Origin: a virus
DNA: 64,000 nucleotides
Strand: one strand, 5' to 3'
Virus record (IMG/VR): IMGVR_UViG_3300032241_000811
Coordinates: 1-64,000 of that record
Shown: piece by piece, positions 23,395-32,783 of the stretch
Numbering within the stretch: position 1 is the stretch's first letter
Layout: each line of letters begins with the position of its first letter
The notes under the pieces: generated by a model
Told to the model about the DNA's origin: nothing
Database searches by the model: none
What the model saw: the letters and a program-made list of their open reading frames with translations, nothing else
Made by a program: the position numbers and the translations under genes

Positions 23395-25158
23395 TTAGAC
23401 TTTCTTCTGCTGAGACATAGGTACATACTTCTGCCCAGCTAGATTTGTCTGATATTGTTTGCCCTGCCAACTAAACTGCCCTGTTGAAGGAACGCCAGCA
23501 GAGGCAGCCTTTTGTCTAGCAGCAGCAAATGCTTGAGCAAATGTCTGAGGAGCCGAAGGCTTAGGTAGTGTTGGGCTGACAGGAGCAGCATTAGGAGCCT
23601 TTGCGGACTGTAGAGGTTTATCAGCAGCAGCAGGTGAAGGTGTATTTACTGCTTTTGGTGTCTTATCTGCATCAGTAACCGGTGCTCCATTAGCATTTAC
23701 TGTAGTTGATGTTAATGGATTAAAAGTTGTTTGTGATTTAGGTGGAGTAACCGGTGCTCCATTAGCATTTACTGTAGTTGATGTTAATGGATTAAAAGTT
23801 GTTTGTGATTTAGTATCAGTCGCATTATTTGTTACAGGTCCGGCATTTACATTAGGAGGAGGAGAATTAGCAGGCAGAGCATCATTAGCCTTTGGTGCAG
23901 GCTTTGATGCCATATCTGTTATACTATCATCATCAGTTGTGGTATTAGTAAGTGGGTTGTAACGCTCATTCACCATATTCAAAAGCTGGACTTGCTCTTC
24001 ATTCAGTGAGTTGATAAATGCGTTCAAGCCATTGACACCTTCTGAAACGAAAGCACGATATGCTTGTTCACTCAGCTTGTGTGCGATTTCTTCTTGAATC
24101 ATTTCAATTGAATATGATTCCTTCATGTGCTTGGCACGAATCTTGGCTAGAACGGCGCCAGCAACTTTCTTGCCACGCTCTTCTGAACCATATCTCTCAG
24201 CAGCCTTTGCAGCGATCTTAGAGAACATCTTGCCTGGCTTGCCAATGTCTTTACCAGCACGAGCAGCCTTTGCAGAATATGCGGCTTCTTCAAGTTCGCC
24301 ATGAGTCATATAGTCATCAACCGCTGTTACACCGTCTTTAGCTACAGCAAGCTTGCTCTGAACCCAAGCAGGCAAATCTTTATCATACTTGAGTTGCTTA
24401 TTGATGTTCATGGCCTTTGCTGCCATAGCTTTAAGCTGTGTTTTAGCCATTGCTGTTTCTTCAGCAGCGTCATCTCTTTGAGTCTCAGCAGATAGTCCCT
24501 CCTTCAGCTTAGATGCAATAACAGCGCGGCGATGCTTCAGATAGCTGTCAGTTTTATCAACCTTGCCATCATTGTTTACATCGCTATCTTCCTTGCCTAC
24601 TGGATCAAGATTAGGTGCTTTCTTATTTGAAAGCTTCTTGATAGCTTCTTTCAAGTCACTCTTATCTGCTCTATTTACAGTCTGTTTATCAAGATTTAGA
24701 TCGCCTTTACCCGCAGTATTGACAGTCTGAGGATCCATCTTTAGATCGGTCTTGCCAGAACTTGTATTTGGGCTCTTTCTTGCCCAATCTGGTGTTGTAT
24801 AACCATAGTCTGGCTTTTTGATTCCCATTTCTAGTGGGCTTGTAGAATCCTTGGCAGCAGGATCGGGATTGGTTGCTTCATACATCTTCTTGCCCTTAGC
24901 AGACATTTCGCGTTCAGCTTCAACACCATGCTCTTCAGGCTTCTTTTCCTTTGTCTCTTTCTTCTTGTCAGAGGCCAAGGCTTCATTGATGTTCTGCTGT
25001 AGAACCGCCTTATACTTCTCTTGAAGCTGGTGAGGTAGCTGAGAAATAGACTGAATGCCAAGTTCTTCATTGAGGTTGGCTTCAACCTGTCTGCGGAGTT
25101 CATTCTCCTTCATTACTTTCTGAACTGATTCAATCAGCGGGTCTTTTCTGTTTAGCAT
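23395..25158 (-). CDS. Large late protein, probable virion or prohead-associated
   Basis: The 587-residue protein has helical Lys/Glu-rich N-terminal parts, an EF-hand-like loop [12 protein letters not shown] (about residue 200), a conserved-looking segment [20 protein letters not shown] (about 320), and a Pro/Ala/Asn-rich C-terminus with a tandem repeat ([16 protein letters not shown]). It resembles multi-part proteins in the structural region of T4-like cyanophages. Specific function unknown. Confidence 0.65.
   Translation of the reverse strand: MLNRKDPLIESVQKVMKENELRRQVEANLNEELGIQSISQLPHQLQEKYKAVLQQNINEALASDKKKETKEKKPEEHGVEAEREMSAKGKKMYEATNPDPAAKDSTSPLEMGIKKPDYGYTTPDWARKSPNTSSGKTDLKMDPQTVNTAGKGDLNLDKQTVNRADKSDLKEAIKKLSNKKAPNLDPVGKEDSDVNNDGKVDKTDSYLKHRRAVIASKLKEGLSAETQRDDAAEETAMAKTQLKAMAAKAMNINKQLKYDKDLPAWVQSKLAVAKDGVTAVDDYMTHGELEEAAYSAKAARAGKDIGKPGKMFSKIAAKAAERYGSEERGKKVAGAVLAKIRAKHMKESYSIEMIQEEIAHKLSEQAYRAFVSEGVNGLNAFINSLNEEQVQLLNMVNERYNPLTNTTTDDDSITDMASKPAPKANDALPANSPPPNVNAGPVTNNATDTKSQTTFNPLTSTTVNANGAPVTPPKSQTTFNPLTSTTVNANGAPVTDADKTPKAVNTPSPAAADKPLQSAKAPNAAPVSPTLPKPSAPQTFAQAFAAARQKAASAGVPSTGQFSWQGKQYQTNLAGQKYVPMSQQKKV
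23674..23813 (-). repeat. 68-bp direct repeat in the 587-aa protein gene
   Basis: Copies at 23674-23741 and 23746-23813 are essentially identical and encode tandem [16 protein letters not shown] units; a diverged third unit ([11 protein letters not shown]) precedes them. Confidence 0.88.
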
Positions 25159-25200
25159 TTTCGTTGATTCCTCTATGGTTTCTTATATTTATGTTATTAC

Positions 25201-28200
25201 TTATCTAAAGCCCTTGGAGCGAGGTTCTTTTCCTGCTGTGGGACCCACCAACTTATGTGGCTGATAGTTTTGTGAAGTCTGCTGCTTGCGTCTGCGCTCT
25301 CTGACATATTGTGCAGCTTGATCTGTTCCCTTTTTGACGCTGGGAAACTTGTCAAGATAGCCTTTGGGCATCATATCCATGACAGAATCTTCATCCATAC
25401 CATCTTGCATATGAGGTCTGAGCATACCTGTGCCGATGACTCCGCCGGACAAAGATGTACCAGCAACATCACCACCAGAGTAATAACCTTCTTTGACAAA
25501 GCCTTCTCTCAGCTTTCTAAAGCTTTTCTTTGTTGTAATGCCAGAAGAAGGATTGTCTTTTTCATTGAGTCTCATGCAAGCTTCATAAAGCTTTGCTGGT
25601 CCCTGTTCACCATACTTGTCCGCAAACTTTCTTTGTGTACTTTCCTTGAGTGCCCATGCTTTGACTGATTCATTGAAACCTTCAGCAAGAGCAGAGCCGA
25701 TCTGGGCAAAGCCAGTAACAAGTGCTGGTGATGCTTTCAAGCTGAAAGTTGGTCCCAAGCCGTCATTGACACTACCCAAGTCCCAAGCACCCTTTGGCAA
25801 TCCAGCATCTTCTTCCACTGGCTTTTTCTTTTCAGGTGCTTTTGCGCCTGGTTCTTGACCAGGTGTCATATTTTTATAGATATTGGTGAGCGAATCGGTT
25901 CCAATAAATCTGTTTTCAGGCTTAGAGATATAAGCAGCAAAGTCTTTATCAATGCTCTTTTCTTCTTGTATTTTTCTCATTAGTTTTCCTTCATTGTTCT
26001 TTACAAACAAGACCTTGTTTTGTCCTTCGACTTTTTTGCCAAAGCGACCAAAACCATAGTAGTTCAAACCAAGTTTTCGCGCTTGGTCAAGTGTGTCGCC
26101 CTGAGGATGCTGTATAGCAGGTACCGGTGGTACTACAACAGGCTGTTGTGTAGGTTGTTGTGTTGATTTTAATAGGTTTTGCTTTACTGTAGCAAAAGAA
26201 CGAGGTGGTGTGTATGTGATGCCTCTTCTTTGTGCTTCTGCTGCAATCCACTTTGCATAGTTGGGATTCTGGTTTTCAGCAGACACAAAACCGCGAATAG
26301 TCTTGTGCAGCTTTTTGAAGTTATCTTCAATTTGCTTCTTCTGTTCATCTGAAGCTTTGCGGGTATCTACAGTATTATCAATTATAGAGAAACGGTTATC
26401 ACCAAACAACTGTTGCAGCCCAGGTATATTTGCTTGTGCAGCTTTCCACTTTGTGCCGCGAATATCTGCTGAACCATCAGGGCGACCTTGTTTATCGGTG
26501 CCATCAGGAATCTTTCTATTACCGAGTTTTCCTCTTTCTACATTGCGCTGTCTTGAAACATCATTTGATGTATTGACAAAGACCATGTGAGTATCATAGC
26601 CTTCATCTTCAAGCATTTTCTTTAGTGCAGACACACCATCAATGTCATCTGCTGTATTATTGATGATCAGACCGTTACGACCTCTAAGAGCATGACGCTC
26701 TTTTTCTTTTGTCATCGTCTTTGCACGACCTCTGAGGATTTCTCTCTCAAGTCTTTCATTCTCAGGCATCTCAAAATCAAGACCGTGTTTACCCATCAGA
26801 TATTCAAATGCGGTATCAGAGTTGATTTCTTTCAGACCATGCCCTCGCAATGATTTGCTCATAACAAAGTCTTTGCCAGAACCAGGTCCGCCAGCAAGGA
26901 ATACTGCTTTCATCTTTGCTTGATCATAGATGCCTTCATTGAGTGCTTCTTCTGACATGAACTGTTCTTCATCGTGAACGTCTCTGCCATTTTTTCCAAG
27001 ATGTCTGGATGCATTGAAACGATGCTCAAAAGAAGTTCTCTGTTGCAGCCAAGTGTTTTCTTTTTCTAGGGTATCAAACACATACGAATGATTTGCTCTG
27101 TGATGCGGCCAGTTTCCATGTGCTGATACGAGAGGCTTTTCTGCTGGGCGATTATGATTGTGTTTGTGAAATGAAGCTTGTGTAGACTTCATCTTGTCTG
27201 TTTCGCCAATGTTTGTAGTCAGGTAATTTGAAACAAAGCCTTCTGGGTTTTCACCCAAGCTTGGCATGCCGCTGACATAACCCATACCACGAACTCCGCC
27301 TCCAGCAGAGTTGGTTGACTCAGCAACATAATCAAGCTTGAACATTTCTGGAAACTTGCGACCAAAGTGGCGCATGATGATACCAGCTTTCATGTTTGCT
27401 TCGTTTTCAATGTCAGAACCTGTGTCACCATCTTTAGCAGATGTAGCTGAGGATACTCTGCCCTCTTCTTTTTGCTTGTGATGTACAAGTTCGTGTGCTA
27501 GTGTTCTGAATATATCCATTGGGTGTCTGTCTTTGGTTGACACAACAATGGATTCACTTTCAGGGTCATAACCACCAAAGCTTGTTATCAGGTCTTTATC
27601 AACACCCTTCTTGTAATGAATAGGAGGAATGTCTTTCAGACCGATCTGGTCAGCAGCAAATTTGACAAACTGGTCCAACACTGGCTTGAAATCATCGTGC
27701 TTTATCTCTTCATATAGAGTTCTCATTTCCTTGATTGACTTGGGTTTTTTGATTCCCTTAGCCATCAAGTCATGAACCTTCTTGCTATATGAGCCATATA
27801 GGTCTGTGATAATTTGCTTTTGAGTATTTCTATCTGCATTTGCAAACTGTTGGCGCAACTCAGTAGCAGACTTAATTGGCTTCCCCAGCACATTGAATTT
27901 GAATGTTGGTGTGACAACCACATAACCTGTTGGTTTGTCAGGATCGCCAAAAGGTTTTAGTTTGTTTTCATTGCCTTCATATGGCTGTAGATAACCGGGT
28001 TTGCCTGATTTTGTTGGTTTGAACGCAAATCTAGGGTCTTCAGCCATATCCTTTTCAGACACAGCAAAAACAAGAACAGTCTTTTTGGGATCGTATTCTT
28101 TCAGTATTTCTCTTGAGATGTAGGGATTAGTTACTTTGTGAATGTCAGACTCAGGCACACCCGCATGAGTCATCATGACTTTCTTTTCTTCGAAGTTGAA

Positions 28201-28359
28201 TGGGCTTTTTGGTAGTTCTGTCTTATCGGTTGTTGCGATTACAGCTTTACCAAACTTGTCTTTTAGCCACTTATAGGCTTCTGCATGACCTTTATGAAAG
28301 GGCTGAAAACGCCCAGGATAGACAGCTAGTATCTGTAGTTTATTCTTCTTATTATCCAT
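25201..28359 (-). CDS. Giant fusion: nucleotidyltransferase, metallopeptidase, P-loop kinase
   Basis: The 1052-residue protein contains, in order, a cytidylyltransferase/NMNAT-like domain (VYPGRFQPFHKGHAEAY, residues 13-29), a zinc metallopeptidase-like motif (LAHELVHHKQK, HExxH at 289-293, with ENEAN near 320 as candidate third ligand), a P-loop kinase domain (LAGGPGSGKD, Walker A 490-497, then DGVSALKKMLEDEG and NVERGKLGNRK), and long C-terminal regions of unknown fold. It sits among late genes, so it may be packaged in the virion. Individual domains are clear; the combined function is unknown. Confidence 0.82.
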   Translation of the reverse strand: MDNKKNKLQILAVYPGRFQPFHKGHAEAYKWLKDKFGKAVIATTDKTELPKSPFNFEEKKVMMTHAGVPESDIHKVTNPYISREILKEYDPKKTVLVFAVSEKDMAEDPRFAFKPTKSGKPGYLQPYEGNENKLKPFGDPDKPTGYVVVTPTFKFNVLGKPIKSATELRQQFANADRNTQKQIITDLYGSYSKKVHDLMAKGIKKPKSIKEMRTLYEEIKHDDFKPVLDQFVKFAADQIGLKDIPPIHYKKGVDKDLITSFGGYDPESESIVVSTKDRHPMDIFRTLAHELVHHKQKEEGRVSSATSAKDGDTGSDIENEANMKAGIIMRHFGRKFPEMFKLDYVAESTNSAGGGVRGMGYVSGMPSLGENPEGFVSNYLTTNIGETDKMKSTQASFHKHNHNRPAEKPLVSAHGNWPHHRANHSYVFDTLEKENTWLQQRTSFEHRFNASRHLGKNGRDVHDEEQFMSEEALNEGIYDQAKMKAVFLAGGPGSGKDFVMSKSLRGHGLKEINSDTAFEYLMGKHGLDFEMPENERLEREILRGRAKTMTKEKERHALRGRNGLIINNTADDIDGVSALKKMLEDEGYDTHMVFVNTSNDVSRQRNVERGKLGNRKIPDGTDKQGRPDGSADIRGTKWKAAQANIPGLQQLFGDNRFSIIDNTVDTRKASDEQKKQIEDNFKKLHKTIRGFVSAENQNPNYAKWIAAEAQRRGITYTPPRSFATVKQNLLKSTQQPTQQPVVVPPVPAIQHPQGDTLDQARKLGLNYYGFGRFGKKVEGQNKVLFVKNNEGKLMRKIQEEKSIDKDFAAYISKPENRFIGTDSLTNIYKNMTPGQEPGAKAPEKKKPVEEDAGLPKGAWDLGSVNDGLGPTFSLKASPALVTGFAQIGSALAEGFNESVKAWALKESTQRKFADKYGEQGPAKLYEACMRLNEKDNPSSGITTKKSFRKLREGFVKEGYYSGGDVAGTSLSGGVIGTGMLRPHMQDGMDEDSVMDMMPKGYLDKFPSVKKGTDQAAQYVRERRRKQQTSQNYQPHKLVGPTAGKEPRSKGFR

Positions 28360-28406
28360 TCCATTCCCTCTATAGGAACTATATTATAGAGGTATTTAGT
28401 ATTCTT

Positions 28407-29507
28407 TTAGACTATACCATATGTGGAACGTCTGATTGACTCTGAAACAATACCTTTTATAGAATCAACGACCTTGTTGCCATCCAAGTTTTCTGAGTGT
28501 GAACCATCAAAATCTTTGGCTATACGCATCAGTTCAAGTATAGGCAAGTCAACTCTGATCGTATTACTCTTGCCATTCTTGTCATCATTATAGTCTGCAA
28601 GCCAGCGGTGGTGCCCATCCAGAATGTAGTCGTCATTGGAAATAATGATCTTTGCGGCATTTGCCTTGCTATTCAAACTGGACATCATATTCATCACCTT
28701 ATCAAGATTGAACTCCATCTGAGTAGCCTTCAAGTCCTTTGATGATACTTTCTCATTATTATAGCTGATGTTCTGTTTCTTCAAGTGATCTAGAAACGCT
28801 GGTATCTGCTCTTTGCGTATCTGCGGCATCAGTGAACGACCAAATGTCATGCCGATCTTTGGCACTTCAATTGATTCATTCATGTTGTTCTTATACTTGG
28901 TGACCTTGCCATCAGTGACAAGATAGCCTATTGCTTCAATCTTGGGAAACATCTTAGCTACTTTGAATAGCATATTGAGGTTCTCTTCGCTGTCATCCCA
29001 CATACGAACCCTGTCAAACTTTCCAGACGACATGTATCTCTTGAGGATAATCCCCTTATTTACGCTTGCCTTTGAATTGGGATTGTATTTTATTATATTA
29101 CCTGCTCGCTCAACATAGACATGATCTATGGGAAATCCATAGTCACGAAAAGTTTGGAGGAACTCTTCTTTATCCTTGAAGTCTGATCTTGCTGTCAGAA
29201 TGATTGACTTTGAGTTTTCAGATTGGTTCCATACAATCTCTTTAGCCCTGTCTAATACACTGTTTATTGGCTTTGCAGTTTCACGAAATACTTTACCAGA
29301 ACGAAACTCTGAAAAGTCAAATGACTCGCCAGGCTTCAAATTATATGTATTGTATGCACCAGGCTCAAGCTTCTTGACTTGCTTGCCATCTTTCTTGACG
29401 ATCACACGCGCATCTGTGGTGAACAGGGTGTCATCAATATCCCAGACATTCAGGGTTCTCACCTCATTGGTGTGCGACTTCACATATGATTTGAGTGTAG
29501 TTACCAA
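28407..29507 (-). CDS. HAD-type phosphatase fused to ParB-like domain
   Basis: N-terminal HAD motifs: VWDIDDTLF (residues 22-29), SIILTARSD (motif II) and RMWDDSEENL (motif IV), as in polynucleotide phosphatases. From about residue 215 a second domain carries ILDGHHRWLADYN (DGHHRW 297-302), the motif of ParB/sulfiredoxin-like nucleases or kinases. It is directly between the giant kinase fusion and the ligase-like gene. Substrate unknown. Confidence 0.78.
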   Translation of the reverse strand: MVTTLKSYVKSHTNEVRTLNVWDIDDTLFTTDARVIVKKDGKQVKKLEPGAYNTYNLKPGESFDFSEFRSGKVFRETAKPINSVLDRAKEIVWNQSENSKSIILTARSDFKDKEEFLQTFRDYGFPIDHVYVERAGNIIKYNPNSKASVNKGIILKRYMSSGKFDRVRMWDDSEENLNMLFKVAKMFPKIEAIGYLVTDGKVTKYKNNMNESIEVPKIGMTFGRSLMPQIRKEQIPAFLDHLKKQNISYNNEKVSSKDLKATQMEFNLDKVMNMMSSLNSKANAAKIIISNDDYILDGHHRWLADYNDDKNGKSNTIRVDLPILELMRIAKDFDGSHSENLDGNKVVDSIKGIVSESIRRSTYGIV

Positions 29508-30689
29508 TTATTTGCTCCAGTTCTTGGTAGCATTGAAGTTAGCCTGAGAAAACTCAAGTCTGTCAATCAGCTTCACAGCATTACCAATATGATCTATAGC
29601 AACGAAGCCTTCTGGTGCAGTAGCCACATAGCCTCTATCATCTGTTTTTAGATATGATGATAATGAGTCTTGCACTGTTTGCAGCTTTTTGACAATGATC
29701 AGTTTAGCACGAACCAATAGGTTTTGCAAGTCAAAAATGTTCTTCAGTTCATTCTTGTTAGATTTATAGAAAGACAACACCATATTCTTTTCCGCAGTTC
29801 TTTTGCGCTTGGTATCTTCCTTCTTTGCGTCAAGAATATCCTTATTCATCTTTCTTTCTATTTCATCAATCAGCCCGGAAACATGAGCAGAGGTATTTGT
29901 AATCTCTTTACCTTCTCGGACCTTGAGATTATTCCAAGCCTTGATTTGAACTTTGTATGTTTCATTGTTGGCAATCATATTCAGAGTTCTGGGTGAGATA
30001 CGTCTGAATAGCGCACCTGCCTCTGACAAAATGGCATTGAGTTCTTTTGTTTCTTCCAGTGTCAGGTTTGCTATACCAGAAGCATCAACATATTCTGCAT
30101 CTCTGAACCACACATATTTTGATGGGTTCAATGTTGCTGCTGAAAATCCAAATGATGCTTTCATAGTAGCCAACTCATCACCATCATATGATGTGTGCCA
30201 TACAATGCCGAGTTTAGCTTCTGACATTTTCTTGGCCAGCTTTGAATCAGCAGGAACAGCATATGTGATTGTGTTTGGTGTAAAGACAAGATACTTGGCA
30301 CCATCAATCGTTTCTGTTTTCAGATCACTATTGATGAACATCATATCACCTTGAATGACGCCTTTGATGTTCAACTCAGGCAGATAGCGCAATGCAATCT
30401 TCAGCTTTTCATTCAGCCCAGCACCTGGATGATTATTATCAATGTCTTCTGGTGTGTAATTCAGCTTTGCTCCCTTTGCAAACACACCCTTGGTACCGAC
30501 AAAGAACTTGCCATTTTCTGGATTGATGCCTGCAAATACTGCTGGCGCACCATCAAACTTTGTTGTGACCTTGATAGGAGCCTTTGTATGCCCACTAAGC
30601 ATATCTCTCAGTGATTGCAGAAAGTTGATTGCTCCACGAGTGCCATTGACTCCGCCGTTCAGCACCTCATCTTCAAGGTGTTCATTCAA
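29508..30689 (-). CDS. Ligase/nucleotidyltransferase-like protein (DUF6267-type)
   Basis: The 393-residue frame carries TTKFDGAPAVFAG (KxDG, Lys44-Gly47) and FFVGTKGVFAK, resembling motif I and its surroundings in covalent nucleotidyltransferases (DNA/RNA ligases). I associate it with DUF6267 of T4-like phages. This frame starts at TTG; a preceding 32-codon frame (30682-30780) reads like the true N-terminus but is out of frame because of a TGAA duplication. Ligase activity is not proven. Confidence 0.7.
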   Translation of the reverse strand: MNEHLEDEVLNGGVNGTRGAINFLQSLRDMLSGHTKAPIKVTTKFDGAPAVFAGINPENGKFFVGTKGVFAKGAKLNYTPEDIDNNHPGAGLNEKLKIALRYLPELNIKGVIQGDMMFINSDLKTETIDGAKYLVFTPNTITYAVPADSKLAKKMSEAKLGIVWHTSYDGDELATMKASFGFSAATLNPSKYVWFRDAEYVDASGIANLTLEETKELNAILSEAGALFRRISPRTLNMIANNETYKVQIKAWNNLKVREGKEITNTSAHVSGLIDEIERKMNKDILDAKKEDTKRKRTAEKNMVLSFYKSNKNELKNIFDLQNLLVRAKLIIVKKLQTVQDSLSSYLKTDDRGYVATAPEGFVAIDHIGNAVKLIDRLEFSQANFNATKNWSK

Positions 30690-30780
30690 GGTGAAGGTTT
30701 TTGCCTTCCTTGTCTTCTTTCAACAAGAAAGAACCTTCACCCGAAAGGTCTCCTCTATTATATTGTTTGTAACTTAGCAT
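30682..30780 (-). pseudogene. Out-of-frame N-terminus of the ligase-like gene
   Basis: Begins MLSYKQYNRGDLSGEG and ends EGKNLHLE-stop. The next gene in the other frame continues HLEDEV, matching the EGKN-x-HL-x-HLE start I recall for this family. The two frames meet at a tandem TGAATGAA (30682-30689). The start overlaps the GIY-YIG stop. It is either a recent frameshift or a recoding site. Confidence 0.6.
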
Positions 30781-31418
30781 TTTTCTATTTTCAATCCATA
30801 TCTTTTAGAATGATTTCCGTTTTTATACAGAGACTTCATAGTGGAATAGTTATATTTATACTCATCACAAAAGTCTTTTATACACTCAAATCTAACTGTA
30901 TTACCATTATCAAATACGACCTTTATTGTTTTTGCATTTGGATTATTTGCACCTTTTACTGGGGTTTTTCTGCCCCAGTTACGATTTATACTCTTTGATC
31001 CTATTTTCTTTTTTGTTTCTTCTGTGTGCTTTTTGCCATACATGGGATTTTTTGAACCAGAAATATCCGGTCTATTCCAATTTCTCATGTGCTTTCTTTC
31101 TTCTAGTGTGTACATTGACCAATAATCTTTTATGCTTTTAGAACACCCTCCGAAACCACCATAAGAAATGTTATAATAATCCTTAGATTCAACTGCTTGT
31201 AGTTTGTCGATCCATTTTTTTTCAGCCTCACACATATATTTGAATGTAGGACAATCTTCTAAAGTTACTCGTGTAAAGCTATCTTTACCATACTTTTTTA
31301 TTGCTTGTTTCAAAAGTTTTCCGGATCCTATGTATTCTTTTTCGTGCGTGTATTTGCACATACCAACATATTTTTTGCCATTTTTGTTGTTTGTCGTCAA
31401 GTATATAAATCCATACAT
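30774..31418 (-). CDS. GIY-YIG homing endonuclease
   Basis: GIY-YIG core is YGFIYLTTNNKNGKKYVGM, followed by NUMOD3-type motifs (GSKNPMYGKKHTEETKKKIG) and a C-terminal helix-turn-helix-like region. It is inserted directly upstream of the ligase-like gene. TATAAATA lies just upstream and GGAG 9 nt before ATG. A weak 6-bp repeat ACATAG/CTATGT spans the ribosome-binding site. Confidence 0.88.
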   Translation of the reverse strand: MYGFIYLTTNNKNGKKYVGMCKYTHEKEYIGSGKLLKQAIKKYGKDSFTRVTLEDCPTFKYMCEAEKKWIDKLQAVESKDYYNISYGGFGGCSKSIKDYWSMYTLEERKHMRNWNRPDISGSKNPMYGKKHTEETKKKIGSKSINRNWGRKTPVKGANNPNAKTIKVVFDNGNTVRFECIKDFCDEYKYNYSTMKSLYKNGNHSKRYGLKIEKC

Positions 31419-31435
31419 AGTGGTTCTCCTATGTG

Positions 31436-31443
31436 TATTTATA
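31436..31443 (-). promoter_or_regulatory. T4-type late promoter
   Basis: TATAAATA on the minus strand, about 17 nt before the GIY-YIG start codon. No long hairpin here, unlike other endonuclease genes in the window. Confidence 0.6.
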
Positions 31444-31467
31444 ATACTTTCATCTTCTAAATGTTCA

Positions 31468-32190
31468 TTAGACCTCTACGACTACAGCGTTTGAAGGAAC
31501 ACTATCGGTAATAACAATGCGCCCGGCGCTGTCTCCTCTTGACGGTGATTTGCCATAAATCTTTGGAACACCGCCGGATTGTGCGTCAGGATCAAATCTT
31601 TGATCTTCTCTTCTGGCTCTGAGACGAAAATATAGATCGTGCGTCTTTGCAAACATCTTTGATTCAGTCAGTTCACCATTTAGGACCAATAGATTTTTAT
31701 TCGCATCATACTGCGAACGAACATCCATGGGTCCGATATACATATAATCAATAGGGCCGCCCATGGCTGCATTACCAACAATAATCTTTTCCTTGTTGTA
31801 ACGAGAAATCTTGCCGAAAACATCTGGAACTTTATCACCGGCTTTTAACCCCATGGCTATAAGTTCATCATGCGCCTTCTTCATAAACTTGCTGGCCAAC
31901 CCTGGCACAATAGCATTTAGACCTTGTAATCCGCCTCCGGCTAAAGAAGGAGTTGACTCACCTTTTAATGATAGGTTTATTGGTTTTTTGTTTTTAGAAA
32001 GCAGCATCACATCAGTATATGGTTCTGATCCGCTTGATTGTCTTCCGGTATATTTTCTAGCCCCGGAGACACCAGATAAGCGAACATCTCCAGCCATAAT
32101 AGTTATAGGTTGATTCTTGTTTTTACGGACTGCCGAGTTTATGGCGTTTATAACACCAGTTTCTTGTCTTTCGGCTGTTACACCTGCCAT
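31468..32190 (-). CDS. Hypothetical late protein, 240 aa
   Basis: The sequence has SEPYTDVMLLSKNKKPINLSLKGES, which recalls the D...(S/E)xK core of PD-(D/E)xK nucleases, followed by LAGGGLQGLNAIVPGLA. A nuclease-like fold is possible but not established; virion or DNA-handling roles fit the context. Confidence 0.55.
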   Translation of the reverse strand: MAGVTAERQETGVINAINSAVRKNKNQPITIMAGDVRLSGVSGARKYTGRQSSGSEPYTDVMLLSKNKKPINLSLKGESTPSLAGGGLQGLNAIVPGLASKFMKKAHDELIAMGLKAGDKVPDVFGKISRYNKEKIIVGNAAMGGPIDYMYIGPMDVRSQYDANKNLLVLNGELTESKMFAKTHDLYFRLRARREDQRFDPDAQSGGVPKIYGKSPSRGDSAGRIVITDSVPSNAVVVEV

Positions 32191-32212
32191 TTTTCAATAT
32201 ACCCTTTATTAT

Positions 32213-32419
32213 CTATTTATCTGTCTTTTGATTTGGCTTCTGCTCTGCTTTCCATTTGCCTAGGGGGCATTCAGCATAGTATAGCTTTGTTTTCATCTCC
32301 ATCATACAGCCACATTGTCTGCATAGTTTGAATGTCTTGTCCAGCTTATCGCATTCCATACAGATAGACATGCGGCGATCAGACATTCCATAGCGTTCTT
32401 TGAAGTAGTTGTCAAGCAT
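32213..32419 (-). CDS. Small zinc-finger protein (DUF6171-like)
   Basis: From MLDNYFKERYGMSDRRM: cysteines in CMECDKLDKTFKLCRQCGC and CPLGKW form a zinc-ribbon pattern I associate with DUF6171. The start at 32419 lies right behind a terminator, without a clear Shine-Dalgarno. Ends in TAG. Confidence 0.65.
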   Translation of the reverse strand: MLDNYFKERYGMSDRRMSICMECDKLDKTFKLCRQCGCMMEMKTKLYYAECPLGKWKAEQKPNQKTDK

Positions 32420-32437
32420 GTTAGTATATAGACAAAT

Positions 32438-32467
32438 AAAAAAAGCGCCCTTTTGAGGGGGCGCTTT
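32438..32467 (-). terminator. Rho-independent terminator
   Basis: AAAGCGCCC/GGGCGCTTT stem, 8-nt loop, then a T run on the minus strand. Ends the Dps/secreted-protein transcript. Confidence 0.88.
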
Positions 32468-32495
32468 GAGTTTGAAAGGTAACAACTATGATATA

Positions 32496-32783
32496 TTAGT
32501 TTTGCTGAACAAGCCAGCATTCACGGTGAGGCTGTGAAACCCAAACACCCTGTCTATAATCATAATAGTCTGACCAGCGTGTTTCACACTGTCTGACAAG
32601 GGTATGATTATATCGTTCGTGATGATCTTGATGGATAGCTTCACCCAAAACAAGACCACCGAAAAGCCCACCCAGGAAGATGCCAATACCTGCTGCATTA
32701 TCAGCCTTTGCTGGTGCTGATGCTGCTACAAGCCCAAGGCTCAATACTGCTGCTAAGGCCACGTTATTCATATTCTTTACCAT
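32496..32783 (-). CDS. Exported glycine-rich protein
   Basis: The first 28 residues form a signal peptide (LAAVLSLGLVAASAPAKA, cleavage likely after AKA). A glycine-rich hydrophobic stretch (GIGIFLGGLFGGLVLGEAI) and a His/Arg/Tyr-rich end follow. It overlaps nothing, starts 1 nt after Dps ends, and is closed by a strong terminator. Function unknown. Confidence 0.7.
   Translation of the reverse strand: MVKNMNNVALAAVLSLGLVAASAPAKADNAAGIGIFLGGLFGGLVLGEAIHQDHHERYNHTLVRQCETRWSDYYDYRQGVWVSQPHRECWLVQQN

Noticed and set aside
31468-32190. PD-(D/E)xK nuclease call for the 240-aa late protein
   Set aside because: Only a short D...SxK pattern is seen; the rest of the core is not clear, so it stays hypothetical.
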